Shown here in pieces: positions 35,476-44,142 of a stretch of 64,000 nucleotides of DNA. The DNA comes from Paenibacillus glacialis (GTDB taxonomy: Bacteria; Bacillota; Bacilli; Paenibacillales; Paenibacillaceae): assembly GCF_001637205.1 (NCBI RefSeq), contig NZ_LVJH01000007.1:124001-188000 (forward strand). The letters are read 5' to 3'. A model generated the notes under the pieces. That model saw nothing but the letters and a program-made list of their open reading frames with translations, ran no database searches and was not told the origin of the DNA. Within the stretch, counting starts at the first letter, position 1. Each line of letters starts with the position of its first letter. A program made the translations under genes and the position numbers.

Positions 35476-37068
35476 TTAATTAAGAATAATTTCTTGAGCT
35501 GTATTAATTTCTTGAAGTGCTACAAGTTGAACTAATACATCTTTTGGTACAGCTTTATCAACTGTTAATATCATAAGGGCAGATCCACCAACAAGCGTAC
35601 GCCCAACCTGCATGGAAGCGATATTGACATCAATCTTACCGATAAGGGTACCTACGAGTCCAATGATACCTGGTTTATCGTTGTGAGAGATCAATATTTG
35701 ATGTCCTTCAGGAGCGATATCAACTGGGAATTTATCAAGCAATACGATGCGTTCACCATAACCTTGAAGTAGTGTACCTGCTACAAGGCGATCTTGATCG
35801 CTTTGCGTTTTGAGGGTAACTGAAATGAGATTAGTGAAACCTTTCGTTCTAGGTGCTTTAGATACGACAATGTTAACGTCGCGGGATTTAGCTAGATGCA
35901 TACAGTTAACAATATTCACATCGTTACCTAGATGATAGGAAAGAACACCCTTTACGATATAACGTGTTAGAGGTAATGTATCTACATCAGAGAGATCTCC
36001 TGCATAGTCGATATGAATTTCGCTTACAGCTTTTGTTGTGATTTGTGCTGCAAAGCTTCCTAATTTCTCACCAAGAGAGAAGTAAGGTTGAAGTTTCTTC
36101 ATAACAGTTGGTGCAACTGGTGGAATGTTTACCGCATTCTTGAAAGGCTCATTACGTAGAATGTGCAATACTTCCTCAGATACATCAATGGCAACATTCT
36201 CTTGGGCTTCGATTGTCGATGCACCCAAGTGAGGTGTAACAATAATTAGAGGATGATTTAAGAAAGGATGATCACTTTGTGGTGGTTCATGCTCAAATAC
36301 GTCAAAGGCTGCACCTGCAACAATACCTTGATCAATAGCTTCCACTAATGCCAATTCATCAATAACACCGCCACGGGCACAGTTGATGATACGCATTCCT
36401 TTTTTCATCACTTCGAATTGTGGACGTGAAATCATATTACGAGTTTCAGGAGTTAAAGGTGTGTGTACAGTCATGAAATCTGCATTAAGAATAATATCGT
36501 TGACAGAAGCTAAGGTCACTTCCATTTTCTCTGCACGTTCTTGTGTCAAGAATGGATCATATGCAAGGATATTCATTCCAAAAGCTTTAGCGCGTTTAGC
36601 AACTTCACTACCGATACGTCCCATACCGAGTACGCCCAATGTTTTGTTGTTAAGTTCTACGCCAAGGAAAGTCTTACGATCCCATGTTCCAGCAATAGTC
36701 TTAGCATAAGCCTGTGGAATATGACGAGCAAGTGCCATCAACATTGCGAATGTGTGCTCACAAGTTGTGATGGTATTTCCATCAGGAGCATTTATGACTA
36801 CGACTCCACGTTTCGTTGCAGCTTCCAAATCGATATTATCAACACCAACCCCTGCACGTCCCACAGCTTTCAAATTCGTTCCAGCAGTCAAAATACGTTC
36901 TGTTACACGAGTCTGGCTACGAACTAGCAAGGCATCATACTCACCGATGATCGCTACTAATTCATCTTCACTAAGCCCGGTTTGCTTCACAACGGTTACA
37001 TCTTCTGCGTCCATTAATTTCTGAATTCCTAAATCACTAATTGGATCCGATACCAACACTTTAAACAT
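35476..37068 (-). CDS. serA: D-3-phosphoglycerate dehydrogenase
   Basis: It oxidises 3-phosphoglycerate, the first step of serine synthesis. The protein is 530 residues: substrate and Rossmann domains ([18 protein letters not shown]; catalytic His in TPHLGAST), an intervening domain (about 320-450), and a C-terminal ACT domain ([20 protein letters not shown]). The start at 37068 follows AAGGAGGAAAGAAACC on the minus strand and gives the family N-terminus MFKVLVSDP; an upstream in-frame ATG would run into the leader. It is preceded by a T-box leader, so uncharged tRNA should control it. Confidence 0.96.
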   Translation of the reverse strand: MFKVLVSDPISDLGIQKLMDAEDVTVVKQTGLSEDELVAIIGEYDALLVRSQTRVTERILTAGTNLKAVGRAGVGVDNIDLEAATKRGVVVINAPDGNTITTCEHTFAMLMALARHIPQAYAKTIAGTWDRKTFLGVELNNKTLGVLGMGRIGSEVAKRAKAFGMNILAYDPFLTQERAEKMEVTLASVNDIILNADFMTVHTPLTPETRNMISRPQFEVMKKGMRIINCARGGVIDELALVEAIDQGIVAGAAFDVFEHEPPQSDHPFLNHPLIIVTPHLGASTIEAQENVAIDVSEEVLHILRNEPFKNAVNIPPVAPTVMKKLQPYFSLGEKLGSFAAQITTKAVSEIHIDYAGDLSDVDTLPLTRYIVKGVLSYHLGNDVNIVNCMHLAKSRDVNIVVSKAPRTKGFTNLISVTLKTQSDQDRLVAGTLLQGYGERIVLLDKFPVDIAPEGHQILISHNDKPGIIGLVGTLIGKIDVNIASMQVGRTLVGGSALMILTVDKAVPKDVLVQLVALQEINTAQEIILN

Positions 37069-37232
37069 GGTTTCTTTCCTCCTTAATAATCTATAACTTT
37101 TATATTGTAGGTACGTATCTTTAGGTAGACACATGACCGAAAAACCATTTTCGCTGAATTAACGCGTTGTCGCAACAGAGGCGATGAATGTAACAAAGTG
37201 GCCACTTTAAAGATATGATGGTGAAAGCGTAA

Positions 37233-37495
37233 CAAAAAAAACTCTCAATCCTCATACTACTTGCGTAGTAAGGGACGAAAGTTGTTTCGTGGTACCACCC
37301 TAATTCACTGCATCATATCAGCAGCCTCAAATGGTCATCGTAATGACCATATCTTATAACGGAGATTATCCGATTGCACCTACTTAACTTCAATGCAATT
37401 TCTCAGGAATGCTAAGACAAATTCTCGCCATCGGTTTACACCAGCCACCGACTCTCTGAAGACTATTGATCTGTCTTTTTTCCATCATCGACTTA
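37233..37495 (-). promoter_or_regulatory. T-box riboswitch of serA, probable serine specifier AGC
   Basis: On the minus strand the invariant AGGGTGGTACCACG (37288-37301) is followed by a terminator stem (CCCTTACTAC/GTAGTATGAGG) and eight T (37234-37241). Upstream, Stem I shows CAGAGAG, GGTGG..TGGTG and ACCGATGG. In TGTCTTAGCATTCC the codon AGC (complement of 37411-37413), flanked by short helices (AGACA/TGTCT and GGAA/TTCC), is the best specifier candidate and codes for serine, which fits serA. The specifier choice is inferred from partial folding by eye. Confidence 0.9.
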
Positions 37496-37515
37496 TTCGT
37501 ACTTAATTTTTTCAT

Positions 37516-37545
37516 AATGTATCATGGTCGCGCAAGAGATGTCAA
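37516..37545 (-). promoter_or_regulatory. Promoter of the serA T-box transcript
   Basis: On the minus strand a perfect TTGACA (complement of 37540-37545), an 18-base spacer and TACATT (complement of 37516-37521). Confidence 0.6.
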
Positions 37546-37648
37546 TAGGATGATGCATTAATTCTTAACGACAATAGTGGTGAACTTGAATTTCCTCTTA
37601 TAATTCGCTATGATTCTTATACTGTAGAGGACCTGAGAACCAAATGTT

Positions 37649-38563
37649 TTATTCATAAAAGAAGGGTAACTGAGGGAGAAGTTCGTTACCGTAATATTTG
37701 CTTTTCCACTTTTTGAAGTCATTCTCTTTTACAGCATCGGTAGTGTTCAATAGATTAATAACTGCTTTTACGGAATGGAGATTCATAGATTTGGTCTTGC
37801 CTGAGTTGATCAGATTGTCAATTCTTGCTGTCATATCTTGCGGGTCGTATGCACCATAGATTGAATCTTTTGTCAAAAATGAGGATACAGCAGAATTTTT
37901 AACAATTAATGAATATTTTTTCCATGTTGTGAAAGTAATATCTTTTGTGAAATCATATTTTAGGGTTAAAGATGGGTCTACTTTAGCATTCCATTTTAGC
38001 ATTGAATTGTAATATTTTTTTTGAGCTATAAGGCCATAATTAATTCCTTTCTTGTATAAATCATTTTGTTGAAATTCTTTCATTAATTTCTCACCGCTAT
38101 TAGAAATCGAAGACGAAGAGATGTTATCTGCTGCTTCACGAAACAGACGAATACTCTTCAGGAATTCTGTCTGGGACTCCTGTAGCAATGGTGATGTGGA
38201 ATACATGGTTGTATTCGTAATTGCGTTATACTTCTCATCGGCAAGAATCCGCAGTTGTTTGAGTATCTTTTTGACTTGTGCAGGATCTTCGGTTCGATTG
38301 ATTGTGTCTGTCTTAGCAACCCAAGCTGATTTGAATTCTCGATAAGGTAAAAATACGGTATGATAGAAAGTAACCAAATCTTGTTGCTGATAAGAATCGT
38401 TGAATTCAGGTTCAGCAGGTGTAATCTTCAAGTAACTATACTTGGCTTCTATCTTGTTTGCACCTACTTTGACACCTGAAAAGAAGGCAGCAGCCGTTAA
38501 GATGAGGACGGATACTAAAGTTAGGCTGAAATACAATTCAACGCGAGAGTTACCTTTTTTCAT
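37649..38563 (-). CDS. Membrane-anchored protein of unknown function
   Basis: I do not recognise this 304-residue protein. It has one N-terminal transmembrane helix (LYFSLTLVSVLILTAAAFFSGV, about 10-31) and a long, mostly helical, Lys/Asn/Ser-rich extracytoplasmic region with no Cys and no known enzyme motif. The start (MKKGNSRVEL) follows AAGGAGATATTAATT on the minus strand. It is divergent from the CPBP protease operon across only 58 bases, so a shared regulatory region is possible. It may be a sensor-like or wall-facing helper protein; that is inference. Confidence 0.65.
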   Translation of the reverse strand: MKKGNSRVELYFSLTLVSVLILTAAAFFSGVKVGANKIEAKYSYLKITPAEPEFNDSYQQQDLVTFYHTVFLPYREFKSAWVAKTDTINRTEDPAQVKKILKQLRILADEKYNAITNTTMYSTSPLLQESQTEFLKSIRLFREAADNISSSSISNSGEKLMKEFQQNDLYKKGINYGLIAQKKYYNSMLKWNAKVDPSLTLKYDFTKDITFTTWKKYSLIVKNSAVSSFLTKDSIYGAYDPQDMTARIDNLINSGKTKSMNLHSVKAVINLLNTTDAVKENDFKKWKSKYYGNELLPQLPFFYE

Positions 38564-38621
38564 AATTAATATCTCCTTCAAATTTCAATTAAAACTAAAT
38601 TAAGAACAGGCAGGACACTTA

Positions 38622-39221
38622 ATGAAAAAAATTAAATTTAAAGTTCCGAAATTAAGACTTAAACAAGTGTCTGCAGACCAATTAACGCCTCGGCTACTTC
38701 TAATCAATTTATATTTTACACAAGGTCTTACTGTACTTATCGGCATATTATGGATTTATTTTCAGAAGAGAAGTCCAATCGAACTCTTTTCTTTACATCA
38801 AAATGTCAATTTTGTGGCATGGGGTCTTGGATTGGCTGGAGTCATGCTTATTATTGACTTCCTTGTATCCAGAATTATGCCAGAAGATGTCATGGATGAC
38901 GGTGGAATAAATCACATGTTATTTAGTGATCGTCCAGTATGGCACATCGTTTGTATAGCTGCTTTGGTAGCTATTTGTGAAGAGTTATTATTTCGCGGAG
39001 CAATTCAGTATGCTATAGGTCCTTATTGGACAAGTATTATATTTGCACTAATTCATATTCGCTATTTGAAACATTGGATTCCTACGGGATGGGTTTTTCT
39101 CAGTAGTTACGGACTGGGGTTTATTTACATCCAAACGGGATCGTTATGGGCTCCAATTGTCTGCCATTTCGTTATAGATTTGATATCTGGATTAGTGATT
39201 CGATTTCGGAGGGAAACATGA
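38622..39221 (+). CDS. CPBP family intramembrane metalloprotease
   Basis: A 199-residue polytopic membrane protein with the Abi/CAAX-protease (CPBP) motifs: EELLFRGAIQ (EExxxR), FALIHIRYL (FxxxH) and HFVIDLISG in the last helix. Four or more helices are predicted by eye. Related proteins cleave or scaffold membrane proteins; the substrate is unknown. Its stop overlaps the next start (ATGA), so it heads a three-gene unit with a basic membrane protein and a phosphoesterase. The ribosome site is weak. Confidence 0.8.
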   Translation: MKKIKFKVPKLRLKQVSADQLTPRLLLINLYFTQGLTVLIGILWIYFQKRSPIELFSLHQNVNFVAWGLGLAGVMLIIDFLVSRIMPEDVMDDGGINHMLFSDRPVWHIVCIAALVAICEELLFRGAIQYAIGPYWTSIIFALIHIRYLKHWIPTGWVFLSSYGLGFIYIQTGSLWAPIVCHFVIDLISGLVIRFRRET

Positions 39222-39556
39222 GTAGTGGATTAAGCAGGGTAGAATCTCAGAAGAAGCGTCGGCTTAAGGAGAAGAAGCCTTTACGTAGAGGATTAAGAAT
39301 AGATAAGGCTTCAAAAACATATGAACAGAAAGAACTTTCTGGTAAGAACGAGCCCTTAAGAAGATCGAGTATATCTGACAATGAAACGGATAGCGGGAGC
39401 GAACTAGTCCCTTCCCGCACGGATACTTATTCAAGCTATAATATTAAAGTTAGCAAAATTTTTCTGAATACATTAATCTCTCTATTCGTAATTCTGACTG
39501 TGGCATTAGTGTGGTGGGGGCTAATCGGTGCACCGCCATTGAAGGAGATTTGGTGA
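39218..39556 (+). CDS. Basic single-helix membrane protein of unknown function
   Basis: A 112-residue protein starting at the ATG overlapping the CPBP stop, with GGAGGGAAAC upstream. The first 45 residues are highly basic (KKRRLKEKKPLRRGLRIDK), followed by an acidic/Ser-rich linker and one C-terminal transmembrane helix (FLNTLISLFVILTVALVWWG). The basic cytoplasmic tail could bind nucleic acid or lipid head groups; this is speculation. It overlaps the phosphoesterase start by one base (TGATG). No family was recognised. Confidence 0.65.
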   Translation: MSSGLSRVESQKKRRLKEKKPLRRGLRIDKASKTYEQKELSGKNEPLRRSSISDNETDSGSELVPSRTDTYSSYNIKVSKIFLNTLISLFVILTVALVWWGLIGAPPLKEIW

Positions 39557-40389
39557 TGACTGCGGTGATCTTGGCTTCAGGCTGTGTTGCTGTAGCAGGA
39601 ATTTCTCTAATAGGTAAGATGATCCATGAGGCATTACGTAATAAAGTGAGTCCGATAGAAATTGAACTGGATAGACTTCCTATCTCTTTTGATGGAAGTC
39701 GTATTCTATTGATCACTGATATTCATCGGAGGAAGTTACCTAAACATTTATTAATGTCTCTAAAAGGACAGGTGGACTGGGTGTTTCTTGCCGGAGATAT
39801 TATGGAGAAGAATGTTCCGTTTAGCCGTGTAGAGAGAAATATGAGGATTCTAAAGAATATAGCCCCTGTGTTTGCAGTGCATGGGAATCATGACTACGAA
39901 GCTAAGACGGTATCTCTAGATAACATTCTTGAACAATCTGATGTTGAATTGTTAATGAACAGTAATGTTAGATTGAACAAAAATGGAGATCATGTGTGGT
40001 TGACGGGAATGGATTACCCTCCATATCGCAAACGTTCGTACCCGATGTTACCGAAGCTTCCGTCAAGTGAAATGGAGATGTGTCGCATTGTATTGGTTCA
40101 TGATCCGGCTTGGATTAATCGATATTCCATTAAACCCGCAGACCTTACCCTAGCTGGGCATACGCATGGAGGTCAGATCGACCTTCCGTTCTTTGGACTT
40201 ATTCAATTAGATAAGGAATATCACAATATCGCATGTGGTTTGTTTCAATGGAAACAGCCGCATGCATTAGTGAAAACGGCTACAATGCTTGTCAGTCGAG
40301 GATTTGGATATCGGCATCTTCCGCTGAGATTACGTTGTCCTGCAGAAATGCATCTTATTACGTTACGAGCGAGCAAGGTGAATGGATAA
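39556..40389 (+). CDS. Calcineurin-like metallophosphoesterase (YkuE-like)
   Basis: A 277-residue protein with an N-terminal membrane helix and a calcineurin-like phosphoesterase domain. Metal-binding motifs in order: LLITDIHRRK (DxH), VFLAGDIM (GD), VHGNHDYEAK (GNHD), LVHDP and LAGHTHGGQIDLP (GHTHGGQ). Such proteins include YkuE and lipid A-type pyrophosphatases; the substrate here is unknown. It begins within the stop of the preceding gene with GAAGGAG upstream, and is followed by a very strong terminator. Confidence 0.85.
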   Translation: MTAVILASGCVAVAGISLIGKMIHEALRNKVSPIEIELDRLPISFDGSRILLITDIHRRKLPKHLLMSLKGQVDWVFLAGDIMEKNVPFSRVERNMRILKNIAPVFAVHGNHDYEAKTVSLDNILEQSDVELLMNSNVRLNKNGDHVWLTGMDYPPYRKRSYPMLPKLPSSEMEMCRIVLVHDPAWINRYSIKPADLTLAGHTHGGQIDLPFFGLIQLDKEYHNIACGLFQWKQPHALVKTATMLVSRGFGYRHLPLRLRCPAEMHLITLRASKVNG

Positions 40390-40410
40390 AGGATGATATA
40401 ACCATCACTT

Positions 40411-40475
40411 AAAAAAGGAATTACCCTACAAAGGTGTATTGACAGAGCCTTTGTGGGGTAATTCCTTTTATTTTA
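40411..40475. terminator. Strong bidirectional terminator after the phosphoesterase gene
   Basis: AAAAAGGAATTACCC and CTACAAAGG pair with CCTTTGTGGGGTAATTCCTTTT, a stem of more than 20 bp with T-rich flank. Confidence 0.88.
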
Positions 40476-40533
40476 CTGCCCATTATGGTTCCACATCATA
40501 ATCAGTATCTTAGAAAAATATTTCGTTTATCTT

Positions 40534-40673
40534 CGAAGTAGCGAAGATGACGGAATTGTCCTGAAGAAGCGCTAGCGTACGCATTTGCAATCTGATTTCC
40601 ACCGCTTTAGTGGTATATAATCAAGAAATCAGATTGGAATAGCGGGCGGAAGGACAATCCATCATCGTAGCGG
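40534..40673. repeat. Structured dispersed repeat, family A copy 2
   Basis: A 140-base element matching 17680-17858. The core hairpin pairs CAATCTGATTTC (40588-40599) perfectly with GAAATCAGATTG (40625-40636), enclosing ACCGCT-TT-AGTGGT and the fully conserved TATATAATCAA. The outer stem pairs GATGACGGAATTGTCC with GGACAATCCATCATC (small bulges). It lies between two terminator-flanked genes that converge here. No coding potential was seen. Confidence 0.8.
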
Positions 40674-40721
40674 CATCCTACAGAATTTTTTTATTCAACT
40701 AATTATGGTGAGGAGCCACTC

Positions 40722-41612
40722 CTACCTCATCTCCAACTCAATACTTCGTGGATCTACGAAAGTATAACCTCTGCCTTCAAGTTCGGTTAATAAAGCTTCC
40801 AAAGCTTCAACTGTCCAAGGTAATTCGTGCATAAGAATGTTGCTTCCCGAATGAAGTTGATCCGTCACGTTCTTAATGAGAGCTGTCGTTTTATTGGCAT
40901 CGGATGCTTTCATTTCCCAGTCCAATGATCCATTTGACCAAGTCATATATAACATGCCATTGTCTTTGGCAACTTTCTTACCTACATCACCACCTGCACC
41001 ATGAGGCGGACGAAAGAATACAGGTGCTTGTCCGGTAATATCTTTAACTGCCTTTTGAACGTCTTCAATTTGTTTTTTTACTTCTGTTTCTGACTTCGAC
41101 TTCAATACGATATGATCCCAACTATGATTGCCAATGATTTGCTCGCGATCATGTATGAGCTTGAGGAGATCCGGATTTTCTTTTACTTTGTAGCCATTGA
41201 CGAAGAAAATCGCTTTCGCATGATGCTTGTCTAACGTGTCGATCATGCGATTGATCATATCTGCTTCTTTAGGTCCATCGTCGAAGGTAAGCAGAACGAC
41301 CTTTTTAGGTGTTCCTTCATCATTAGGAATAATGTCATAATTTTTGTTCATGTGGTATTTCAATTCAATTGTAGCCTCTTCAGCCGTCTCAGGTTTAGTC
41401 GTTGCTGGGTCTTGTTCTGTTACTACCGGTTCTTTCGTTGGCACGTTGGTTGGATTACTTACCTCGGTATTTGGATCGATGATTTCTTCTTTAGATTGCT
41501 GTAATTGATTTGTGGTCACAGAAGAATTGGAGCTCCCTGTTGTCGAATTTCCGCAGGAACTAAGCAAAAAAGCGCAAATCAGGAATAGTACTGTTGTTTG
41601 TTTTGTCATCAT
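40722..41612 (-). CDS. Polysaccharide deacetylase lipoprotein (NodB domain)
   Basis: A carbohydrate esterase family 4 enzyme of 296 residues, likely removing N-acetyl groups from peptidoglycan or another wall polymer. A lipoprotein signal ends at LLSSCGN (Cys20), followed by a Ser/Thr/Pro linker (about 21-75) and the NodB domain: LLTFDDGP (catalytic and metal Asp), GNHSWDH (metal His pair), FRPPHGAGG and LMHELPW. It resembles the PdaA/PgdA group. The minus-strand start follows GGAAAGTGAGATGG; ATG at 41609 is an alternative. Confidence 0.88.
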   Translation of the reverse strand: MMTKQTTVLFLICAFLLSSCGNSTTGSSNSSVTTNQLQQSKEEIIDPNTEVSNPTNVPTKEPVVTEQDPATTKPETAEEATIELKYHMNKNYDIIPNDEGTPKKVVLLTFDDGPKEADMINRMIDTLDKHHAKAIFFVNGYKVKENPDLLKLIHDREQIIGNHSWDHIVLKSKSETEVKKQIEDVQKAVKDITGQAPVFFRPPHGAGGDVGKKVAKDNGMLYMTWSNGSLDWEMKASDANKTTALIKNVTDQLHSGSNILMHELPWTVEALEALLTELEGRGYTFVDPRSIELEMR

Positions 41613-41701
41613 TCCATCTCACTTTCCTGTAATTAACCGTATGAGTCCTTAAATTAATGCAAATACTAGCGATGATTCTATCACATAAGGAGGTTTTACA
41701 T

Positions 41702-42055
41702 GTGAATATTTCGTCACTTTTAACCGGAATCGTTATTGGCGCAGCAGCTACCAATATGATGTCCAAAAACAGCCAAAATGGTTCTGTAGGTCAGATCGCA
41801 GACATAGCTAAAGGTAAAATGATGGATTTCGCAACACTCGGAATGAACCTTGTTGGGGATAATATAAGTCCCACGAGTAGCTCCACACACAATTCGACAC
41901 ATGAATCACCTGCAACTTCCGGTTCTCAGACACAGACCCATTCGAAGGAATCAAGTATGAAGATGGTAAAGGATTTCATTAAACAAAATCCAGATGTCAA
42001 ATATGAAGTGGATATGATTCTGAAAGAAACAAATACGGTTATACCTGGTTTGTAA
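41702..42055 (+). CDS. Small hypothetical protein with N-terminal hydrophobic segment
   Basis: A 117-residue protein not recognised. The GTG at 41702 follows AAGGAGG and starts MNISSLLTGIVIGAAATNMMS, a hydrophobic, Gly/Ala-rich segment that may insert in the membrane. A Ser/Thr/His/Gln-rich low-complexity linker (about 58-85) separates it from a charged C-terminal helix (MKMVKDFIKQNPDVKYEVDMILKE). An earlier in-frame start has no ribosome site. It is a single-gene unit with its own terminator, divergent from the deacetylase. Confidence 0.65.
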   Translation: MNISSLLTGIVIGAAATNMMSKNSQNGSVGQIADIAKGKMMDFATLGMNLVGDNISPTSSSTHNSTHESPATSGSQTQTHSKESSMKMVKDFIKQNPDVKYEVDMILKETNTVIPGL

Positions 42056-42071
42056 ACTCAAATGCCTACCT

Positions 42072-42120
42072 TAGAATCATTGATCAGGCAAGTTTGTCTG
42101 ATTGAATGATTCTTTTTTTG
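42072..42120 (+). terminator. Terminator before mecA
   Basis: AGAATCATT and GATCAG pair with CTGATT and AATGATTCT around a 10-base loop; seven T follow. Confidence 0.85.
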
Positions 42121-42247
42121 TCTTTATTATTACGTGCATTTATGAATAGAAAATGATACGATACTTACATAAGAACCATTTTTAGCACATTTAAAATGAG
42201 ACATCATAACTTGTAATATCTCATTGCTTGCAAAGGAGGATCCTGTC

Positions 42248-42862
42248 ATGAAAATAGAACGTTTAAGTCCAGATAAGATACGGATTTTCCTTACGTTTGA
42301 TGATTTAAGCGAGCGTGGCATCCAAAAGGAAGACATGTGGCAAGAAATACCAAAGGTGCATGACCTGTTCACTGACATGATGGATCAAGCCTATAATGAA
42401 GTTGGATTCGATGCAACAGGACCTTTGGCTGTCGAAGTGTTTGCCTTACCTGCTCAAGGTATGGTCGTCATCGTGACAAGAGGGAAATACGATCAACATC
42501 AATACGCCAGTATGGGCGAAGATGAAATTCCAGAGGAAGTTTATGAGATGGAAGTCACGCTTGAACAAAGTGATTCCATTGTATATGCCTTTAATGATTT
42601 TGAGGTGCTAATAGAAGCGGCTCATGTACTTCGAGGAAATATTACAGAGGCTGGAAAGCTGTATAACTATAAAGATAAATGGATTTTGTATTTGGATCCA
42701 GAAGATTTAGACGAATCGAAACATCCATCATTGATTGCTGTTTTAGCGGAATTTGGAGAATCTATCTCAACGACTGAAGCTGTACTTGAAGAGTATGGAA
42801 AAATCATTATCCCAGTAGACGCAATTCAAGTCATTTGTCATTATTTCTCTCGACAGCAATAA
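42248..42862 (+). CDS. mecA: ClpC adaptor protein MecA
   Basis: MecA delivers substrates such as ComK to ClpC-ClpP. The protein has 204 residues with the N-terminal substrate-binding domain (MKIERLSPDKIRIFLTFDDLSERGI) and the C-terminal ClpC-binding domain (FNDFEVLIEAAHVL; LYNYKDKWIL). The ATG at 42248 follows AAAGGAGGATCC; an in-frame ATG at 42224 has none. An acidic linker lies at about 80-115. Confidence 0.92.
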   Translation: MKIERLSPDKIRIFLTFDDLSERGIQKEDMWQEIPKVHDLFTDMMDQAYNEVGFDATGPLAVEVFALPAQGMVVIVTRGKYDQHQYASMGEDEIPEEVYEMEVTLEQSDSIVYAFNDFEVLIEAAHVLRGNITEAGKLYNYKDKWILYLDPEDLDESKHPSLIAVLAEFGESISTTEAVLEEYGKIIIPVDAIQVICHYFSRQQ

Positions 42863-42900
42863 CGGCACATCATTTGTATTTGGAGACGGAGGAGTAAACG

Positions 42901-43596
42901 GTGCTACTATTTTCAGTAATTGCGTCTGCAGTGGCGCCGGGAATTGCTTTATTGACGTTTTTTTATCTAAAAGACAAATATGATGCAGAACCTATTCATA
43001 TGGTTTTACGAATATTTCTACTTGGATTGTTGATCGTCATCCCTGTTATGATTATACAGAGAGGGCTGACATTGGGGCTGGGTGATTCACCTTTTGTACA
43101 ATCATTTTTTATCTCAGCTGGTGTTGAGGAATTGTTGAAGTGGATTGTCCTCTATTACATCATTTATAACCATGTGGAGTTCGATGAACCTTATGATGGT
43201 ATTGTATATGCTGTCACCGTTTCTCTTGGCTTTGCAACCGTAGAGAATGTCATGTACGCATGGTACAGTCACGCATCAATTGGGACCATGTTCATAAGAG
43301 CTCTACTTCCTGTTTCGGGTCATGCCTTATTCGGGGTTATTATGGGCTATTATTTTGGACGTGCTCGCTTTTCTAAAGGGGTTCGAACCAAGCGATTTCT
43401 CGTGTATTCACTTTTGATTCCATTATTATTTCATGGAACATATGATCTTATATTAACAACCGTAACTGATTACTGGCTATTGCTTATGATCCCACTCATG
43501 ACTATATTATGGTACGGAGGAATGGGCAAAGTAACAAGGGCAAATAGTCGTTCTCCTTTTCGTTTTCTGAAACGGGAAGAAGAGGTTAATACGTAA
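42901..43596 (+). CDS. prsW: PrsW family site-1 protease
   Basis: A membrane protease of 231 residues. B. subtilis PrsW cleaves the anti-sigma factor RsiW. Active-site motifs seen are EELLKW (EExxK), DGIVYAVTVSLGFATVEN (GFxxxE) and HALFGVIMGYYFG, with FHGTYD in the last helices. Seven or so transmembrane helices are visible. The GTG start follows GGAGGAG. The ECF/anti-sigma pair at 7.9-10.1 kb is a conceivable, unproven client. Confidence 0.9.
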   Translation: MLLFSVIASAVAPGIALLTFFYLKDKYDAEPIHMVLRIFLLGLLIVIPVMIIQRGLTLGLGDSPFVQSFFISAGVEELLKWIVLYYIIYNHVEFDEPYDGIVYAVTVSLGFATVENVMYAWYSHASIGTMFIRALLPVSGHALFGVIMGYYFGRARFSKGVRTKRFLVYSLLIPLLFHGTYDLILTTVTDYWLLLMIPLMTILWYGGMGKVTRANSRSPFRFLKREEEVNT

Positions 43597-43622
43597 ACAT
43601 GTTGGACACACTTGATTAATGA

Positions 43623-43740
43623 AATGACGATAGATATATAGATTGAACTAAAGACGAACCCTTAAATTCATGATTTTCTTATAAAATCAATGAACTTGTG
43701 AGCGTAAACTTTAGTTCAATATATAGAGCTACACGTCATT
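43623..43740. repeat. Long inverted-repeat element, family C copy 1
   Basis: About 118 bases forming a long imperfect palindrome. AATGACG (43623-43629) pairs with CGTCATT (43734-43740). TTGAACTAAAG (43643-43653) pairs with CTTTAGTTCAA (43709-43719). An inner hairpin pairs TTCATGATTTT with AAAATCAATGAA. The motif TGAACTAAAGACGA is shared with the hairpin at 52673-52726. There is no T-run, so it is not a normal terminator. It could be a small transposable-element remnant or an RNA processing element. Confidence 0.65.
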
Positions 43741-43762
43741 CAAAGATGGAGGTGTCTTTTTT

Positions 43763-43912
43763 TTGCGTGTAAAAGTTAAAATTATATGTCAAGAATGTGG
43801 CGAACGTTTTATATTAAGTGGCAAAAAAGAACAGGGGAAAATTGAAACAGGCTTTAAACAATGTCTGTGTGATAACCAACAGCACTTTGAAATTGAAGAG
43901 CATTATTTCTGA
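43763..43912 (+). CDS. Small zinc-ribbon-like protein (49 residues)
   Basis: TTG at 43763 lies 8 bases after GGAGGTG and opens a 49-codon frame. The product has a CQEC pair (Cys9, Cys12) and a CLC pair (Cys34, Cys36), spaced like a small treble-clef or zinc-ribbon, with many charged residues (RVKVKIICQECGERFILSG at the start). No named family is recognised. It occupies the place before ypeB where sleB is found in many Bacillus genomes. The ribosome site and cysteine pattern make it likely to be real. Confidence 0.65.
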   Translation: MRVKVKIICQECGERFILSGKKEQGKIETGFKQCLCDNQQHFEIEEHYF

Positions 43913-43950
43913 AATATTAAGAAAGTATATGATTTACTCTTATTCTAACC

Positions 43951-44011
43951 CTTATATTTCAACGTAAACGTCGCTATGCTGCCAAAGACGGCACAGCCGT
44001 TTATGCTTGAT
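43951..44011 (+). repeat. Short structured repeat, family B copy 2
   Basis: CTTATATTTC, five bases, AAACG, 16 bases, GACGG, four bases, GCCGTTT, the same order and near-identical spacing as 15195-15256. TAAACG and CGTTTA can form a short outer stem, and an internal GCTGCC/GGCA pairing is possible. Confidence 0.55.
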
Positions 44012-44077
44012 AGGACAGATTGTGAGGCTCTGTTGGACTTAGATTGACAATAAGTTTTAAAAGAAAGAGTAGCTCAT

Positions 44078-44107
44078 GCATAAGACGTCTTCCTTCTTGT
44101 CACACTA
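44078..44107 (+). promoter_or_regulatory. Putative sigma-G promoter of ypeB
   Basis: GCATA (44078-44082) is a full match to the -35, and CACACTA (44101-44107) matches 6/7 of the -10 after an 18-base spacer. The B. subtilis sleB-ypeB unit is sigma-G dependent. Confidence 0.62.
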
Positions 44108-44142
44108 ACGGCAAGGATTACAAGAAAGGAGACTTGAAGCAT

